Assembly (NCBI GenBank): GCA_947600345.1
Contig: CANQGC010000187.1
Span: 1-6,054, forward strand
Length of the DNA stretch: 6,054 nt
From: an uncultured Clostridia bacterium
GTDB taxonomy: Bacteria; Bacillota; Clostridia; Christensenellales; Aristaeellaceae
Direction: 5' to 3'
Position 1 is the stretch's first letter; every line of letters begins with the position of its first letter. Positions 5,807-6,054 of this stretch are shown piece after piece. The position numbers were made by a program, and so were the translations under genes. Below the pieces are notes generated by a model. It ran no database searches, was not told where the DNA came from, and saw nothing but the letters and a program-made list of their open reading frames with translations.

Positions 5807-6054
5807 CTAGTAAGGGAGCCACTGAAAAGCCCTGGAAATACAGCATTTCTGGGGTTTTTCTTTTTTTTGCCATATCTCGTATATATCTGGCTTGTGCAAC
5901 TTTTGTGCAACTTTTGTTTTATCCGCAGCGAACATATTGTCCATTTGCGCCTTTGCTTTATCCAAATGTTTGCGGGACAAGTGGGTGTAGATGTTGCGCG
6001 TAGTCTGATAATCCGTGTGGCCTACGATGCGCATCGTCAATAGAATATCCGTTC
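5807..6054 (-). CDS. Tyrosine integrase, C-terminal part, enters from right edge
   Basis: On the minus strand the frame is open from the right edge to a TAG at 5809-5807. It starts inside the catalytic domain with TDILLTMRIVGHTDYQTTRN followed by IYTHLSRKHLDKAKAQMDNM. The GH dipeptide carries the late catalytic His, and the Tyr of IYTH is the predicted nucleophile, both hallmarks of phage/ICE-type tyrosine recombinases. The N-terminal arm-binding part and most of the catalytic domain lie beyond the window. After the tyrosine the protein continues for about 55 residues, longer than the minimal family end. The last 15-20 codons run through the terminator of the hxs operon. The gene is convergent with hxsB, with 24 nt between their stops. 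It may be functional, since no frame break is visible in this part. Confidence 0.85.
   Translation of the reverse strand, partial: TDILLTMRIVGHTDYQTTRNIYTHLSRKHLDKAKAQMDNMFAADKTKVAQKLHKPDIYEIWQKKEKPQKCCISRAFQWLPY
5825..5868 (+). terminator. Rho-independent terminator of the hxs operon
   Basis: The 13-bp stem pairs AAGCCCTGGAAAT (5827-5839) with ATTTCTGGGGTTT (5845-5857), with three G-U wobbles and a 5-nt loop ACAGC. Two further A-U pairs extend its base. It is followed by TTCTTTTTTTT to 5868. It lies 43 nt past the hxsB stop. In the other direction the run after the stem is only CTTTTC, so it serves mainly the plus strand although it overlaps the integrase 3' end. Confidence 0.85.
5892..5917. 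repeat. 11-bp tandem repeat in the integrase 3' end
   Basis: TTGTGCAACTT is repeated twice without a gap, with a further TTGT, a perfect 11-bp period over 26 bp. On the minus strand it encodes the TKVAQKLHK stretch of the integrase. The 11-bp period is about one DNA helical turn, and short direct repeats beside an integrase gene can be arm-type or accessory-protein sites; that role is inference. Confidence 0.55.

Noticed and set aside
5548..6003. Plus-strand open frame of 151 codons over the 3' end of hxsB and the terminator
   Set aside because: It runs through the SPASM-coding region and the terminator and has no recognisable domain.

Overview
The window carries one compact, rightward-reading operon that encodes a His-Xaa-Ser (Hxs) radical-SAM peptide-modification system. 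It sits between two leftward-reading tyrosine-integrase pieces. The organism looks like a low-redox gut-type Firmicute, probably a GC-rich member of the Clostridia. This is inferred from the AGGAG/GAGGGG Shine-Dalgarno sites, the Clostridia-style integrase C-terminus, the oxygen-sensitive radical SAM enzymes, and a prepilin-peptidase relative with a C-terminal extension typical of Firmicutes. The species cannot be named from the sequence.

Layout: 1-149 holds a partial, 5'-truncated integrase remnant on the minus strand that runs off the left edge. About 150-349 is AT-rich and has no convincing gene; it ends in a good sigma-A-type promoter (TTGACG, 17 bp, TAGAAT). Then come six tightly packed plus-strand genes: (1) 350-1312, a membrane-anchored protein with a peptidoglycan-binding domain and MORN repeats; (2) 1306-1776, the His-Xaa-Ser repeat substrate HxsA; (3) 1799-2203, HxsD; (4) 2200-3216, an A24 (prepilin peptidase/TadV-like) membrane protease; (5) 3231-4352, the radical SAM protein HxsC; (6) 4364-5782, the radical SAM/SPASM maturase HxsB. 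Genes overlap by 4-7 nt or are separated by at most 22 nt. A strong intrinsic terminator follows at 5825-5868. The right edge (5807-6054) is the C-terminal end of another tyrosine integrase, convergent with the operon; its last codons overlap the terminator.

Working model: HxsA is made with an N-terminal leader. HxsB and HxsC, helped by HxsD, use radical SAM chemistry on the 17 regularly spaced histidine triplets. The A24 peptidase and/or signal peptidase then removes the leader during export, and the gene-1 protein may hold or position the product at the cell wall. The four hxs gene types are a known, computationally defined set, but the chemistry and biological role of the product are, to my knowledge, not settled. 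The A24 peptidase and the peptidoglycan-binding/MORN protein in the same operon are the most informative additions. The operon's GC content rises from the first gene to the hxsD-A24-hxsC-hxsB part, while both flanks are AT-richer, which fits a cargo or island setting.
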